Origin: JBGAPI01 sp044221335
GTDB taxonomy: Bacteria; Pseudomonadota; Gammaproteobacteria; Xanthomonadales; Ahniellaceae
Direction of reading: 5' to 3'
Assembly (NCBI GenBank): GCA_044221335.1
Contig: JBGAPI010000029.1
Coordinates: forward strand, 1-64,000
Length of the DNA stretch: 64,000 nt
The position numbers were made by a program, and so were the translations under genes. Under the pieces are notes generated by a model. That model searched no databases. It had not been told where the DNA came from and saw only the letters and a program-made list of their open reading frames with translations. The number at the start of each line of letters is the position of its first letter. Position 1 is the stretch's first letter. Shown one piece after another: positions 19,897-29,131 of the stretch.

Positions 19897-20859
19897 GTGA
19901 AGAGCGGGCGCGTCCATGTGGTCGCGGCCGTGCTGCGCGACTCGCGCGGTCGCGTGCTGCTGGCACAGCGGCGGGCGGGATCGCATCTCGCGGGACTGTG
20001 GGAATTTCCCGGTGGCAAGGTCGAGACCGGCGAGTCGCCGGTCGCGGCCCTGGTGCGCGAGTTGCAGGAGGAGGTCGGCATCGCCGTCGATACCGCCACC
20101 GTCACCCCGCTGCATCGCGTGCCCTGGCACTACGACGGCCAACGCCCGATCCTGATCGATGCGTACGAGGTCGGCGCGTTCCGCGGCGAGCCACACGGGC
20201 GCGAGGGGCAGGGCGTCGGCTGGCGCGAGGTCGCCGGTATTGCCGCAAGCGACATGCCGGCAGCCGACTGGCCGCTGGTCATGACGCTGCGCCTCCCGCG
20301 CGAGCTGGTCGTCAGTCCGGATCCGATGGGTGATCCGGAGCGCTGGATGTCCGAACTCCACGCCAGCATCGCCGCCGGCGCTCGTCTGGTGCTGTTGCGC
20401 AGCAAGAAGCTCGCGGTGGACGCGCTCGCCCGGCTCGCGGCGGATGCGCACGCACTCTGCGCCGCTGCGGGCGCGCGTCTGCTGCTTTCCGATCACCCGG
20501 ATCTTGCGCTCGCTCTCGGCCTCGACGGCGTGCACCTGTCGAGTCCGGGGCTCCGGGCACTCGGCGCGCCCCACGGCGGATTGCCCGCGACGATGTGGCT
20601 AGGCGCTTCCTGTCACGACGCTGACGAACTCGCGCGGGCGGAGCGTGCCGGCTGCGACTATGTCAGCCTCGCGCCGGTGCTGCCGACGACGTCGCACCCC
20701 GGTGCGGCGCCGCTGGGATGGGAGCGCTTCGAGGCGCTTGCGCGATCGACGCCGTTGCCGGCATTCGCCTTGGGAGGGCTGACGCCGTCGCAGCTGTCCG
20801 AGGCGCGCGCGCGGGGCGGGTTCGGGATCGCGGGAATCGGGGCGTTCTGGGGCGGGTAG
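19897..20859 (+). CDS. Nudix hydrolase fused to ThiE/TenI-like domain
   Basis: Two-domain protein of about 320 residues. The N-terminal MutT-type Nudix domain (about 1-125) has a complete Nudix box: G40, E46 and 'RELQEEVGI' (54-62). In this family it removes oxidised dGTP from the nucleotide pool. The C-terminal half (about 145-320) is ThiE/TenI-like: 'DLALALGLDGVHLSS', 'GASCHDADELARAERAGCDY', 'ALGGLTPSQL'. Usual ThiE residues look changed (SD in place of ND, GVHLSS in place of GVHLGQ), so thiamin phosphate synthase activity is doubtful. The fusion downstream of secA is known in gammaproteobacteria. GTG 19897 is the best start; a TAG stop sits in GTAG. Confidence 0.85.
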   Translation: MKSGRVHVVAAVLRDSRGRVLLAQRRAGSHLAGLWEFPGGKVETGESPVAALVRELQEEVGIAVDTATVTPLHRVPWHYDGQRPILIDAYEVGAFRGEPHGREGQGVGWREVAGIAASDMPAADWPLVMTLRLPRELVVSPDPMGDPERWMSELHASIAAGARLVLLRSKKLAVDALARLAADAHALCAAAGARLLLSDHPDLALALGLDGVHLSSPGLRALGAPHGGLPATMWLGASCHDADELARAERAGCDYVSLAPVLPTTSHPGAAPLGWERFEALARSTPLPAFALGGLTPSQLSEARARGGFGIAGIGAFWGG

Positions 20860-21226
20860 GGGCCTTCTGCACTTCGATGCGGCGCCGCGCTCGTCGGCAG
20901 ACGAATCGGCTGTGCCAGCACCCTCGAGTCACTGTGCGCCAGGAGCGCGCGTGGACAGCGAAGCGTGCCCGAAGGGCGTCGCGCAGGAGTGCCCGCTGCC
21001 AGGGGCGGCCCGGTGCGCAGCACCGGGTCAGGGTTGTTGGAGCACTACACCGTGTTCGAAGTCTGGCCCTTGGGGCCCATCCGTCCTCAAGCCGGATGGG
21101 AGCGGCGTCAGCCCTGAAGTCCCGGTGGCGGCGCACGCCCCGGTTGCGGAGCCCTGGTCGACTCCGGAGCGTCGGGTCGTGCGTCGCTCCCACACGGAGA
21201 TCGTTGCGGCTTGAGCCGCTCCTGCA
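20860..21226. other. Intergenic region without a gene
   Basis: 367 bp with no convincing gene on either strand; open frames here have shadow-like, Arg-rich composition. It holds short palindromes: GGCCC/GGGCC (21066-21078) and CCATCCG/CGGATGG (21078-21099). Near 21207-21223 there is a CGGCTTGAGCCGCTCCTGCA segment resembling half of the palindrome doublet at 48427. Probably decayed repeat DNA. Confidence 0.5.
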
Positions 21227-21823
21227 TCACTTGTAGGCAGGATCGATCACGTCTTCCTTGCGGCAGGACTGAGTGCCGGCGGCGTGTTCGGAGACCGTCT
21301 TCTTCAGTGCGCGCAGGGTCTCGGTGTCCCGCGGTGCGGCGCCGGAGTTCTGGGTCTCCGCAAGCTTGAGGGCGTCGGCAGCGCAGGGCCAGTTGCCCAG
21401 TTGCGCGTGTGCCACCGCGAGGTCGACGTAGGGGAAATAGTCGGCGTACCACATGCCGTACATCCGCTTGTCCGCCTGGCTCTGCGGATTGAGCGAAGCG
21501 GCCTCGGCGATCTGGTGGACGGCGCGACCGGCGTCACCGGCCTGCAGCAGCGCGCGGCCGAACTCGAAGTGGAAGTACCACGGCATGCTGCCGGACTTGG
21601 CGCTGTCGACCATGCCGCACTGGATCAGCACCTTGTGGCGCAAGGCCTCTGCAGCCTCCGGCGTCAGCGACACCGGTGCGTCGAAGGCCAGTTGACCCTG
21701 GGCGAGGCTGAACCGGCCGACCGGTTGATTTTTCGGGGTGATTTCCGTGGACGGCGGGGTGTCGGCGAGCGCCGAGATGCCGAACAGGAGACCTGCCGTC
21801 AGGAGCGAGATGCGAGCGAGCAT
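21227..21823 (-). CDS. Secreted TPR-like protein of unknown function
   Basis: 198 residues with a signal peptide (MLARISLLTAGLLFGISALA, cleavage near residue 20-21), so likely periplasmic. Alternating helices such as 'FEFGRALLQAGDAGRAVHQI' and 'YVDLAVAHAQLGNWPCAADA' look like two to three tetratricopeptide-type repeats. Two C-terminal cysteines (in 'NWPCAA' and 'TQSCRK') and one at 'IQCGMV' could form disulfides. The ribosome site GAGGA is 7 bases before ATG. I cannot assign a family. Confidence 0.75.
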   Translation of the reverse strand: MLARISLLTAGLLFGISALADTPPSTEITPKNQPVGRFSLAQGQLAFDAPVSLTPEAAEALRHKVLIQCGMVDSAKSGSMPWYFHFEFGRALLQAGDAGRAVHQIAEAASLNPQSQADKRMYGMWYADYFPYVDLAVAHAQLGNWPCAADALKLAETQNSGAAPRDTETLRALKKTVSEHAAGTQSCRKEDVIDPAYK

Positions 21824-21891
21824 GGACGAATCCTCGAAACCGTAGCCAGATCAGCTTACTCCAACAGGGAAGTCCTGTCGTCCGGCGACTG

Positions 21892-21925
21892 TGAAAACGA
21901 CTGCGGCGCCCGCAGGCGCCGCAGT
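21892..21925 (-). terminator. Rho-independent terminator for the FadL-like gene
   Basis: Perfect 11-bp stem ACTGCGGCGCC (21900-21910) with GGCGCCGCAGT (21915-21925), 4-base loop. On the minus strand it is followed by CGTTTTC. It lies 37 bp past the stop of the outer membrane protein gene. Confidence 0.7.
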
Positions 21926-21961
21926 TCCCTCGTGGATAACGTAGACGGATCGCTCGATGGA

Positions 21962-23362
21962 TCAGAAGCGGTAGATGCCCGACAGCACGACGTTGTCGGT
22001 GTCCGGCGAGAACTCGCCGGCGAGGTCGATCTGCACGTGCTCGCCGAAGTTGCCGCCGATGCCGACGGTGTAGTGCGGCTCGCCGCTGACCGCGCCGGTG
22101 CCGGCGTAGCCGCCCTTGCGCGGGTCGGTGAACACGCCGCCGCGCAGCGCCAGTGTCTGCATGCCCATCACCGGCTGGTCGAACACGAACACGCGCTCGG
22201 CGCCGAGGTGCCAGGAGGTCTCATCGCCCAGGTGGACGCGGTTGCCCGGGCCCTGCGCGCCCGGTGCCGGCAGGCCGAAGATCGCCGAGATGCCCGGCAG
22301 ATCGGGCAGCTTGCCGAAACGGGTGCGGTGCATGTCGAGCGCCACCGTCCAGGTGTCGGACGGACGATAGACCAGGCCGACGTTCAGCACGTCCGGCAGC
22401 TCGATCCGCGAGCGACCGGGCGTGACCTGCGGGGCGCCGACGTTGTTGATGTTGAGCTGCGGCACGATCAGCGTGAACTGGGTGAAGTTCAGCGTGTTGA
22501 GGTCGTAGCTGCCGCCGTCCTTGTACACGATGCCGGCCGACCACTTGCCGCCCGGATTGAGCAGCACGCCGAGGTTGAAGGTGAGGTCGCGGTCGCTGTC
22601 GTCCACCGCGCGGGCCGCGATGAAGCGGTCGGTGATGGTCGCGGCGTTCGCGCCCGGGCGCTGCTCGAAGTCGAAGAAGTAGTCGAGCACGGAGGCCGAG
22701 GTCGCCTTGACGTCGAGGCGGCTGTAGCGCAGCGCGCCGCCGACGGTGACGAAGTCGTCCAGCCGGTAGGCGCCGGCGAGGCCGATGGCCTCGATCTTCA
22801 CGTCGAAGGAGTTGTGGTTGGCGAACAGGTCGAAGGAGTCGTTGTCGATCGCCGTCGTGTCCGTGCTGGCCTTGGCCTTCGTGGTGTTGAGGTAGTAGAT
22901 CGACACCGCGCCCTTGTCGAAGGGCTGCACGTAGGACGCGAACGACACGGCCGAATTGCGGTCGTGCAGGCGGTCGAAGGCCGGCGGCACACCGGGCTGG
23001 CCGTTGTAGCTGTCCGCATAGTAGGCGTCGCCCGTGTAGGCCTTCACCTGGAAGTCGGTGCTGCGACCATGGATCGACAGCTCCGGACGGGTCAGGTTGG
23101 TGAGGCCGGCCGGATTGGCTTCCGCCGCCGTGGCGTCGTCGGCGATCGCGGTGAACGCGCCGCCGATGCCGAGGGCGCGCGCGCCGGGCGGCAGCAGGTC
23201 GAAGGGCACGTTGGCGATACCGGACGGGGGTGCCGTCGCCGGGCACGGACGATTGGGTACGTCCTGGACGCCGTCGTTGTTGCAGTCGAAGGCGTAGGCC
23301 ATCTGGCCCAGGCCGAGCGCAATGGCGGCGGTCAGCAGTTTGGTTCCCAACATTGCTTTCAT
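21962..23362 (-). CDS. FadL/OmpP1-family outer membrane transport protein
   Basis: Outer membrane beta-barrel of the FadL/TodX/OmpP1 class, which passes hydrophobic molecules across the outer membrane. 466 residues from ATG 23362, chosen because AAGGAG lies 7 bases upstream and a clean signal peptide follows (MKAMLGTKLLTAAIALGLGQ, ending MAYA). The family signature is 'PPGARALGIGGAFTAIADDA' then 'EANPAGL' (about 65-92). Alternating amphipathic strands run to the terminal aromatic residue (…SGIYRF). Unusual: just after the signal peptide comes a DxNxDG calcium-loop-like segment, 'FDCNNDGVQDVPNRPCP', with two cysteines. Substrate unknown. Confidence 0.85.
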   Translation of the reverse strand: MKAMLGTKLLTAAIALGLGQMAYAFDCNNDGVQDVPNRPCPATAPPSGIANVPFDLLPPGARALGIGGAFTAIADDATAAEANPAGLTNLTRPELSIHGRSTDFQVKAYTGDAYYADSYNGQPGVPPAFDRLHDRNSAVSFASYVQPFDKGAVSIYYLNTTKAKASTDTTAIDNDSFDLFANHNSFDVKIEAIGLAGAYRLDDFVTVGGALRYSRLDVKATSASVLDYFFDFEQRPGANAATITDRFIAARAVDDSDRDLTFNLGVLLNPGGKWSAGIVYKDGGSYDLNTLNFTQFTLIVPQLNINNVGAPQVTPGRSRIELPDVLNVGLVYRPSDTWTVALDMHRTRFGKLPDLPGISAIFGLPAPGAQGPGNRVHLGDETSWHLGAERVFVFDQPVMGMQTLALRGGVFTDPRKGGYAGTGAVSGEPHYTVGIGGNFGEHVQIDLAGEFSPDTDNVVLSGIYRF

Positions 23363-23535
23363 GGTCGGCTCCTTAAGGCCACGTTCGATCATGCACGTCG
23401 TCGCCGGAGCGTTCCGGTCCGGCAGCGCGTGAACTTCCTGTTGTTAAGACAGTGTTATACCGCCGAAGGGCCGTGGGCGACAAGGCGCGCAAGGCACGCG
23501 TCGGGTTCCTGCTGCGTGGCCGTTCAGCGAGCCCC

Positions 23536-23541
23536 TATACT
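23536..23541 (+). promoter_or_regulatory. Putative -10 box (TATACT) of the qmcA-nfeD operon
   Basis: TATACT 27 bp before the ATG of the stomatin-like gene. The -35 region is not recognisable. Confidence 0.4.
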
Positions 23542-23568
23542 GATCGCATCGTCACGGAGGAGCGGGAC

Positions 23569-24528
<960 letters not shown>

Positions 24529-24571
24529 GGCCGGCGGCGACCACACCTTATATCTATTGCGAGACACGACG

Positions 24572-25006
24572 ATGACCGCGGTCTACTTCTGGCTGGGACT
24601 GGGACTGTTGCTGGTGGCGGCCGAGACCCTGATGCCGGGCGCCTTCCTGCTCTGGGTGGGGCTCGCCGGTATCGCCACCGGCCTCACCGTGTGGGTGCTG
24701 CCGGCCAGTTCCGGGATCACCCAGATGCTGATCTTCGCGGGCTATTCCGCGGCCACCGTGCTGCTGTCGCGGAAGCTGATCAAGGCCGGCCCGGAATCCT
24801 CCGACCAGCCGCTGCTCAACCGCCGCGCCGAGCAGCTGGTCGGCCGCACCTTCCCGCTCGATGGGGCGATCGCCAACGGGCAGGGCAAGCTCAAGGTCGG
24901 CGATGCGCTGTGGTCGGTGAGCGGCGCCGACCAGCCGGCCGGTACCGCGGTGACCGTGGTCGGCGTCGACGGCATGGTGCTCAAGGTCGAACGCGCCGCA
25001 TCCTGA
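24572..25006 (+). CDS. NfeD-like membrane protein
   Basis: Short NfeD (YbbL-type) partner of the SPFH protein encoded just upstream. 144 residues: two to three membrane segments within about 1-70, then a C-terminal OB-fold domain (about 75-144) with 'QLVGRTFPLDGAIANGQGKL', 'GDALWSVSG' and 'TAVTVVGVDGMVLKVE', the NfeD C-terminal signature. ATG 24572 is preferred over an upstream TTG (24557) because it begins at the membrane helix. It lacks the ClpP-like protease domain of long NfeD proteins. Confidence 0.88.
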   Translation: MTAVYFWLGLGLLLVAAETLMPGAFLLWVGLAGIATGLTVWVLPASSGITQMLIFAGYSAATVLLSRKLIKAGPESSDQPLLNRRAEQLVGRTFPLDGAIANGQGKLKVGDALWSVSGADQPAGTAVTVVGVDGMVLKVERAAS

Positions 25007-25047
25007 AGTCGAACGCTCCGGCATATCCAGTCGCGGCGCGCGCGCCG

Positions 25048-25053
25048 TATAGT
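25048..25053 (+). promoter_or_regulatory. Putative gcvT -10 box (TATAGT)
   Basis: TATAGT 32 bp before the gcvT start. The upstream 40 bases show no glycine-riboswitch fold that I can recognise. Confidence 0.4.
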
Positions 25054-25084
25054 GCGGCCCCTTTCCTTTGACGGGCCTGCCGCC

Positions 25085-26173
<1,089 letters not shown>

Positions 26174-26196
26174 GCCGGCGGCGCGAACCCCCGCGC

Positions 26197-26202
26197 TAGA
26201 CT
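26197..26202 (+). promoter_or_regulatory. Putative gcvH -10 box (TAGACT)
   Basis: TAGACT 42 bp before the gcvH start, in the gap after gcvT. This suggests gcvH can be transcribed separately. Confidence 0.35.
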
Positions 26203-26243
26203 TCCTTCCGCTTCCCCACTCCCTTCCCATCGAGGACAAGCCG

Positions 26244-26642
26244 ATGAGTTCCGAGATTCCTGGCGATCTGAAGTTCAACCGCTCGCACGAATGGGCCCGC
26301 GTCGAGGACGACGGCACCATCACCGTCGGCATCTCCGACCATGCGCAGGGCGCGCTCGGCGATCTCGTCTACGTCGAGCTGCCGTCGGTCGGCGACACCC
26401 TCAAGGTCGGCGACTCCGTCGCGGTGGTCGAGTCGGTGAAGGCGGCCTCCGACGTCTACAGCCCGGTCAACGGCGAAGTGGTGAAGGTCAATGCCGCGCT
26501 CGGCGACGCGCCGGAGACGATCAACGGCGATGCCTACGGCGCCGGCTGGATGTTCGTCGTGAAGCCCTCCGCCGAATCCGGCATCGACGCGCTGCTGACG
26601 GCGAACGACTACGCGCAACTGCTCGAAGACGCCGACCACTGA
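26244..26642 (+). CDS. gcvH: Glycine cleavage system H protein
   Basis: Lipoylated carrier that shuttles the aminomethyl group between the P, T and L proteins. 132 residues. The lipoyl-attachment lysine is in 'VVESVKAASDVYSPVNGEV' (K at about 65). The N-terminal 'LKFNRSHEWARVEDDGTITV' and the 'GDLVYVELPSVGD' hammerhead are standard. A strong terminator follows 25 bp after the stop. Confidence 0.97.
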   Translation: MSSEIPGDLKFNRSHEWARVEDDGTITVGISDHAQGALGDLVYVELPSVGDTLKVGDSVAVVESVKAASDVYSPVNGEVVKVNAALGDAPETINGDAYGAGWMFVVKPSAESGIDALLTANDYAQLLEDADH

Positions 26643-26667
26643 GCGTCGCTCCGCACGCCGCGCACCG

Positions 26668-26696
26668 ATCGGCCGCCTCGTGCGGCCGATTTTTTT
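26668..26696 (+). terminator. Strong Rho-independent terminator after gcvH
   Basis: Perfect 9-bp stem ATCGGCCGC (26668-26676) and GCGGCCGAT (26682-26690), 5-base loop, followed by a seven-T run. Confidence 0.9.
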
Positions 26697-27094
26697 GGCG
26701 ACCGATGAAAAATTTTTCAAGCGCCCGGAGAGCGCGCTGCGCGAGCTCTCCGCAGCGGGAAGCGAGAGAGGGACAGGGCGGAAGTGCTCGCCGATGGCGT
26801 GCCGTCGTCGCCGTCCGACGAGCTGGCGCATTCGCGATCGCGCGATACGACGAAGCGCTGCGCGTCTTCCTCGCGATGTGGCCGCAGGCCGCGCCGTTGC
26901 TGGCGTTGCGCGCCGCGTCGCGCGATTCGTCGCGGACGTCCGGACGTCCATTGATGCGCGCAGCGGAGGGGCGCTCCGACGTCGCCGCGTCATCGCCGCC
27001 ACCTGCTCGGCGTCGTCGTGCATCGTGCTCGTCGGGAGCTCGCGACGCGCGCGGAAACGCGGCGAACACGCGATGACGAGGGCGCTACAGGTTA
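26697..27094. other. Long leader-side gap before the MetJ-like gene
   Basis: About 400 bp without a credible gene; frames open on both strands because of GC content, but they give Arg/Ser/Ala-rich sequence with no homology I recognise. CG-rich palindromes are frequent (e.g. GCGATCGCGC near 26836). The notable content is a tandem pair of GGACGTCC octamers at 26934-26949, and a further GACGTC at 26978-26983. Confidence 0.5.
26934..26949. promoter_or_regulatory. Tandem GGACGTCC pair resembling met boxes
   Basis: Two identical, self-complementary octamers directly abutting: GGACGTCC GGACGTCC. The MetJ operator of enterobacteria is two or more tandem 8-bp boxes with consensus AGACGTCT. Each octamer here matches six central positions (GACGTC), with the correct 8-bp register. 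It lies about 145 bp upstream of the presumed promoter of the MetJ-like gene. Binding is inferred; GACGTC also occurs by chance in GC-rich DNA. Confidence 0.4.
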
Positions 27095-27123
27095 TTGACA
27101 GTCGCTGCAACGCGGATTAGCTT
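27095..27123 (+). promoter_or_regulatory. Promoter of the MetJ-like gene
   Basis: Perfect -35 TTGACA (27095-27100), 17-bp spacer, -10 TAGCTT (27118-27123). TTGACAG (27095-27101) is mirrored by CTGTCAA (27133-27139), a 7-bp inverted repeat spanning the start of transcription that could be an operator. Translation would start about 20 bases after the transcript start. Confidence 0.5.
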
Positions 27124-27151
27124 TCGCGCAACCTGTCAAGTGTTGAGCGAG

Positions 27152-27547
27152 ATGCTTCAGAAAAACTTCATCGATCCGTACGTCGCGCACGGCCAGCGCG
27201 CCGCCCAGATGAAGAAGATCACGGTGTCGATACCGCGACACGTTTTCCGTCTCCTCTCCGCGGAGCGCACGAGACGACAGGTCAACGATTTGAGGCACGC
27301 CACCAACAGCGAACTGCTGATTGAGGCGTTCCTGCACGCCTTCACCGGGCAACCACTACCAACCGATGAGGAACTAAAAATGAAAGCAGCATCCAAGAGC
27401 ACGAAGACCGTCAAGAAAGCCACCACCGTGAAGGCCGCCGCCAAGCCGGCCGCGAAGAAGGCCCCGGCCAAGAAGGCCGCTGCCAAGAAGGCCCCCGCCA
27501 AGAAGGCGGCTGCGAAGAAGCCGGCCAAGAAGGCCGCGAAGAAGTAA
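27152..27547 (+). CDS. metJ: MetJ-type methionine repressor with histone H1-like tail
   Basis: About 131 residues in two parts. Residues 1-77 match the MetJ ribbon-helix-helix repressor closely: 'FIDPYVAHGQ', the DNA-binding strand 'KKITVSIP', then 'ERTRRQVNDLRHATNSELL' and 'EAFLHAFTGQPLP'. The equivalents of E. coli K23/T25 (DNA contacts) and E39, R42, E59, F65 (S-adenosylmethionine pocket) are all present. The normal C-terminal helix of MetJ is replaced after 'TDEEL' by a 55-residue Lys/Ala/Pro tail of KKAPAKKAAA type, like bacterial H1/AlgP tails. Start ATG 27152 is chosen because upstream codons overlap the -35/-10 boxes; GTG 27140 is possible. Likely role: SAM-dependent regulation of methionine genes, with the tail adding non-specific DNA binding (inference). 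Confidence 0.85.
   Translation: MLQKNFIDPYVAHGQRAAQMKKITVSIPRHVFRLLSAERTRRQVNDLRHATNSELLIEAFLHAFTGQPLPTDEELKMKAASKSTKTVKKATTVKAAAKPAAKKAPAKKAAAKKAPAKKAAAKKPAKKAAKK
27380..27547 (+). other. Possible internal start giving the free H1-like tail
   Basis: ATG 27380 is in frame with the MetJ-like gene and is preceded by GATGAGGAACTAAAA, with a GAGGA ribosome site 6-7 bases away. That is stronger than the site of the full-length start. Use of it would release a 55-residue peptide 'MKAASKSTKTVKKATT' plus KKAPAKKAAA repeats, a typical small H1-like DNA-binding protein. Whether both products are made cannot be told from sequence. Confidence 0.5.
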
Positions 27548-27650
27548 TCGCTTTTGCGGACGACCGAGCGGACTCCCGACCATCGCTGAAAGTTTTGCCC
27601 GGTGCGCGATGGCCGGCCCGAGAAAAAGATCGTCCGTAGCTTCACTTCAG

Positions 27651-27674
27651 ACCGCGCCTTCATGGCGCGGTTTT
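27651..27674 (+). terminator. Rho-independent terminator after the MetJ-like gene
   Basis: Stem ACCGCGCC (27651-27658) and GGCGCGGT (27664-27671), 5-base loop, then TTTTC. It lies 103 bp past the stop. Confidence 0.7.
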
Positions 27675-28020
27675 CATTTGTGCGGAGCGACGGCTGTGCC
27701 TTCCGTGCCTCTGGGCAAGCCGCCCGATGATGCGGAGCGGCGGGAAAGAATGGGGCATCGCGTCGCGGAGCGGCACGCCGAGCGCACCTCGGCGCGGCGA
27801 CAGCGGCACGGTCGGAATGCGACCGGAACGCGCCCCGACTTCGTCGCGCGCGGACCGCCCACCATCACACCGACATCGCGGTTGCATGCTCGCGGCCTTC
27901 GTGCAGTCGCCGCGGAGCGTTTCGTCCGTACGACGCTGATACGACATCCGGCGTAGACGAGCGCAGCGTTAACCGATGTGTCCTCGCCGGGGTGCGACTG
28001 GCGTCACGAACCCGCTTGCC
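27675..28020. other. Intergenic region without a gene
   Basis: About 345 bp between the terminator and the next promoter. Frames are open on both strands but have shadow composition and no start with a ribosome site; I see no RNA fold or repeat that I recognise. Confidence 0.4.
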
Positions 28021-28026
28021 TATAAT
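28021..28026 (+). promoter_or_regulatory. -10 box TATAAT of the TonB-domain lipoprotein gene
   Basis: Perfect TATAAT 80 bp before the ATG. No -35 match at 16-18 bp. Confidence 0.5.
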
Positions 28027-28105
28027 CGGACCCGTTTGCAGGCACCGGCGCGAGTGTGGTCGCCGTGTCGTCGCGAGCATTCCTACGGACTGCCGGAGCC
28101 CGTTC

Positions 28106-29104
28106 ATGAGCGCACCTTCGATCCCATCGCGGATGGTCTTCCTGCGGCGTCACGCCTGGCTCGCTGCCGGCCTGACGCTGTCCCTCGCCGCCTGCGGTGG
28201 CGGCGACAAGCCGGCCGCTCCCGCGCAGCCGACCACCACGCCGACGCCCGCCGCACCGGCGACTCCGGCGCCGACGCCGGAGACCGCGCAGACCCCGGCG
28301 CCCGCACCGGAACCGCCGAAGTCGGTCGACGAGCTGCTGAAGCTCGCGCAGAAGGCGGTGTCGGAGAACCGCATCGTCGCCCCCGACGGCAACAACGCGC
28401 TCGAGTACTACGGCAACGTCCTGCTGCAGGAGCCGAACAACATCAAGGCGCAGAACGCGCTGGCCGACGTGCTGCCGCTGGTCACCAGCGCCGCCGAGCG
28501 CGAGCTCAACACCAAGAACGTCAACGAGGCGGCGCGACTGGTCGTGCTGCTCGATCGCGCCTATCCGAAGTCCTACACGGTGAACAGCATCCGCAATCGG
28601 CTGGATGCCCTGCGCAACAATCTGCAGAAGGAAGAGGACGCGAAGAAGCTCGCCGAGCAGCAGAAGGCACAGCAGGCCGCTGCCGCCGCTGCCGCCGCGC
28701 AGCAGGCGGCTGCCGCGCCGACACCGGCGCCGACGACGACGCCCGCGCGTCCGGCGACCCCCACGCCGCCGCCGGTCGCGGAAGCACCGGCGCCGAAGCC
28801 GACGCCGGTCGAGCCGCCGCGTCCCACGGGCGAGACCCGCGAGGCGCGGATCGTGCGCAAGGTGCAGCCGGCGATCCCGCAGGAAGCGCTTCGCAAGCAC
28901 GAGTCCGGCTGGGTGGAGGTCGAATTCGTCGTCGGTACCGACGGCAAGGTGAAGTCGGCCAACGTGCTGCGCGCGCAGCCGGCCCGTACCTTCGACCGCG
29001 AGGCGCTGAAGGCGGTCCAGCAGTGGATGTTCGATCCGGCGCTGCGCGACGGCCAGCCGGTCGAGACCCGCCTGCAGCAGCGTCTGGAGTTCCAGCTGCA
29101 GTAG
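28106..29104 (+). CDS. TonB C-terminal domain lipoprotein
   Basis: 332 residues from ATG 28106 (GGAG 8 bases upstream). The N-terminal lipoprotein signal ends in the lipobox 'LAAC' (C about 32), followed by a Pro/Ala/Thr linker, a helical segment with TPR-like spacing (about 75-170), a coiled coil rich in Ala/Gln (about 175-205) and a second Pro-rich linker. The last 85 residues form a TonB domain: 'VQPAIPQEALRKHESGWVEV', 'GKVKSANVLRAQPARTFDRE', 'WMFDPALRDGQPV'. Standard TonB has a membrane helix rather than a lipid anchor, so energy transduction through ExbBD is uncertain; no exbB/exbD nearby. Confidence 0.8.
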   Translation: MSAPSIPSRMVFLRRHAWLAAGLTLSLAACGGGDKPAAPAQPTTTPTPAAPATPAPTPETAQTPAPAPEPPKSVDELLKLAQKAVSENRIVAPDGNNALEYYGNVLLQEPNNIKAQNALADVLPLVTSAAERELNTKNVNEAARLVVLLDRAYPKSYTVNSIRNRLDALRNNLQKEEDAKKLAEQQKAQQAAAAAAAAQQAAAAPTPAPTTTPARPATPTPPPVAEAPAPKPTPVEPPRPTGETREARIVRKVQPAIPQEALRKHESGWVEVEFVVGTDGKVKSANVLRAQPARTFDREALKAVQQWMFDPALRDGQPVETRLQQRLEFQLQ

Positions 29105-29131
29105 CACCGTAGCTCCGGCGATGCGGGTCTT

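Noticed and set aside
20860..21226. Small genes downstream of the MutT/ThiE-like fusion
   Set aside because: No frame has both a start signal and plausible composition; the sequence looks like decayed palindromic repeats.
23363..23392. Longer N-terminus (ATG 23392) for the FadL-like protein
   Set aside because: It would bury the signal peptide behind ten charged residues and ignore the AAGGAG site before ATG 23362.
25007..25084. Glycine riboswitch before gcvT
   Set aside because: The interval is under 80 bp with a -10 box inside it; too short for the aptamer and no conserved core seen.
26521..27120. Open frames on both strands between gcvH and the MetJ-like gene
   Set aside because: They overlap the strong gcvH terminator or gcvH itself, and give Arg/Ser-rich sequence with no recognisable motif or ribosome site.
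27095..27151. TTG at 27095 as start of the MetJ-like protein
   Set aside because: The TTG is the first part of a perfect TTGACA -35 box, and the extra residues have no counterpart in MetJ.
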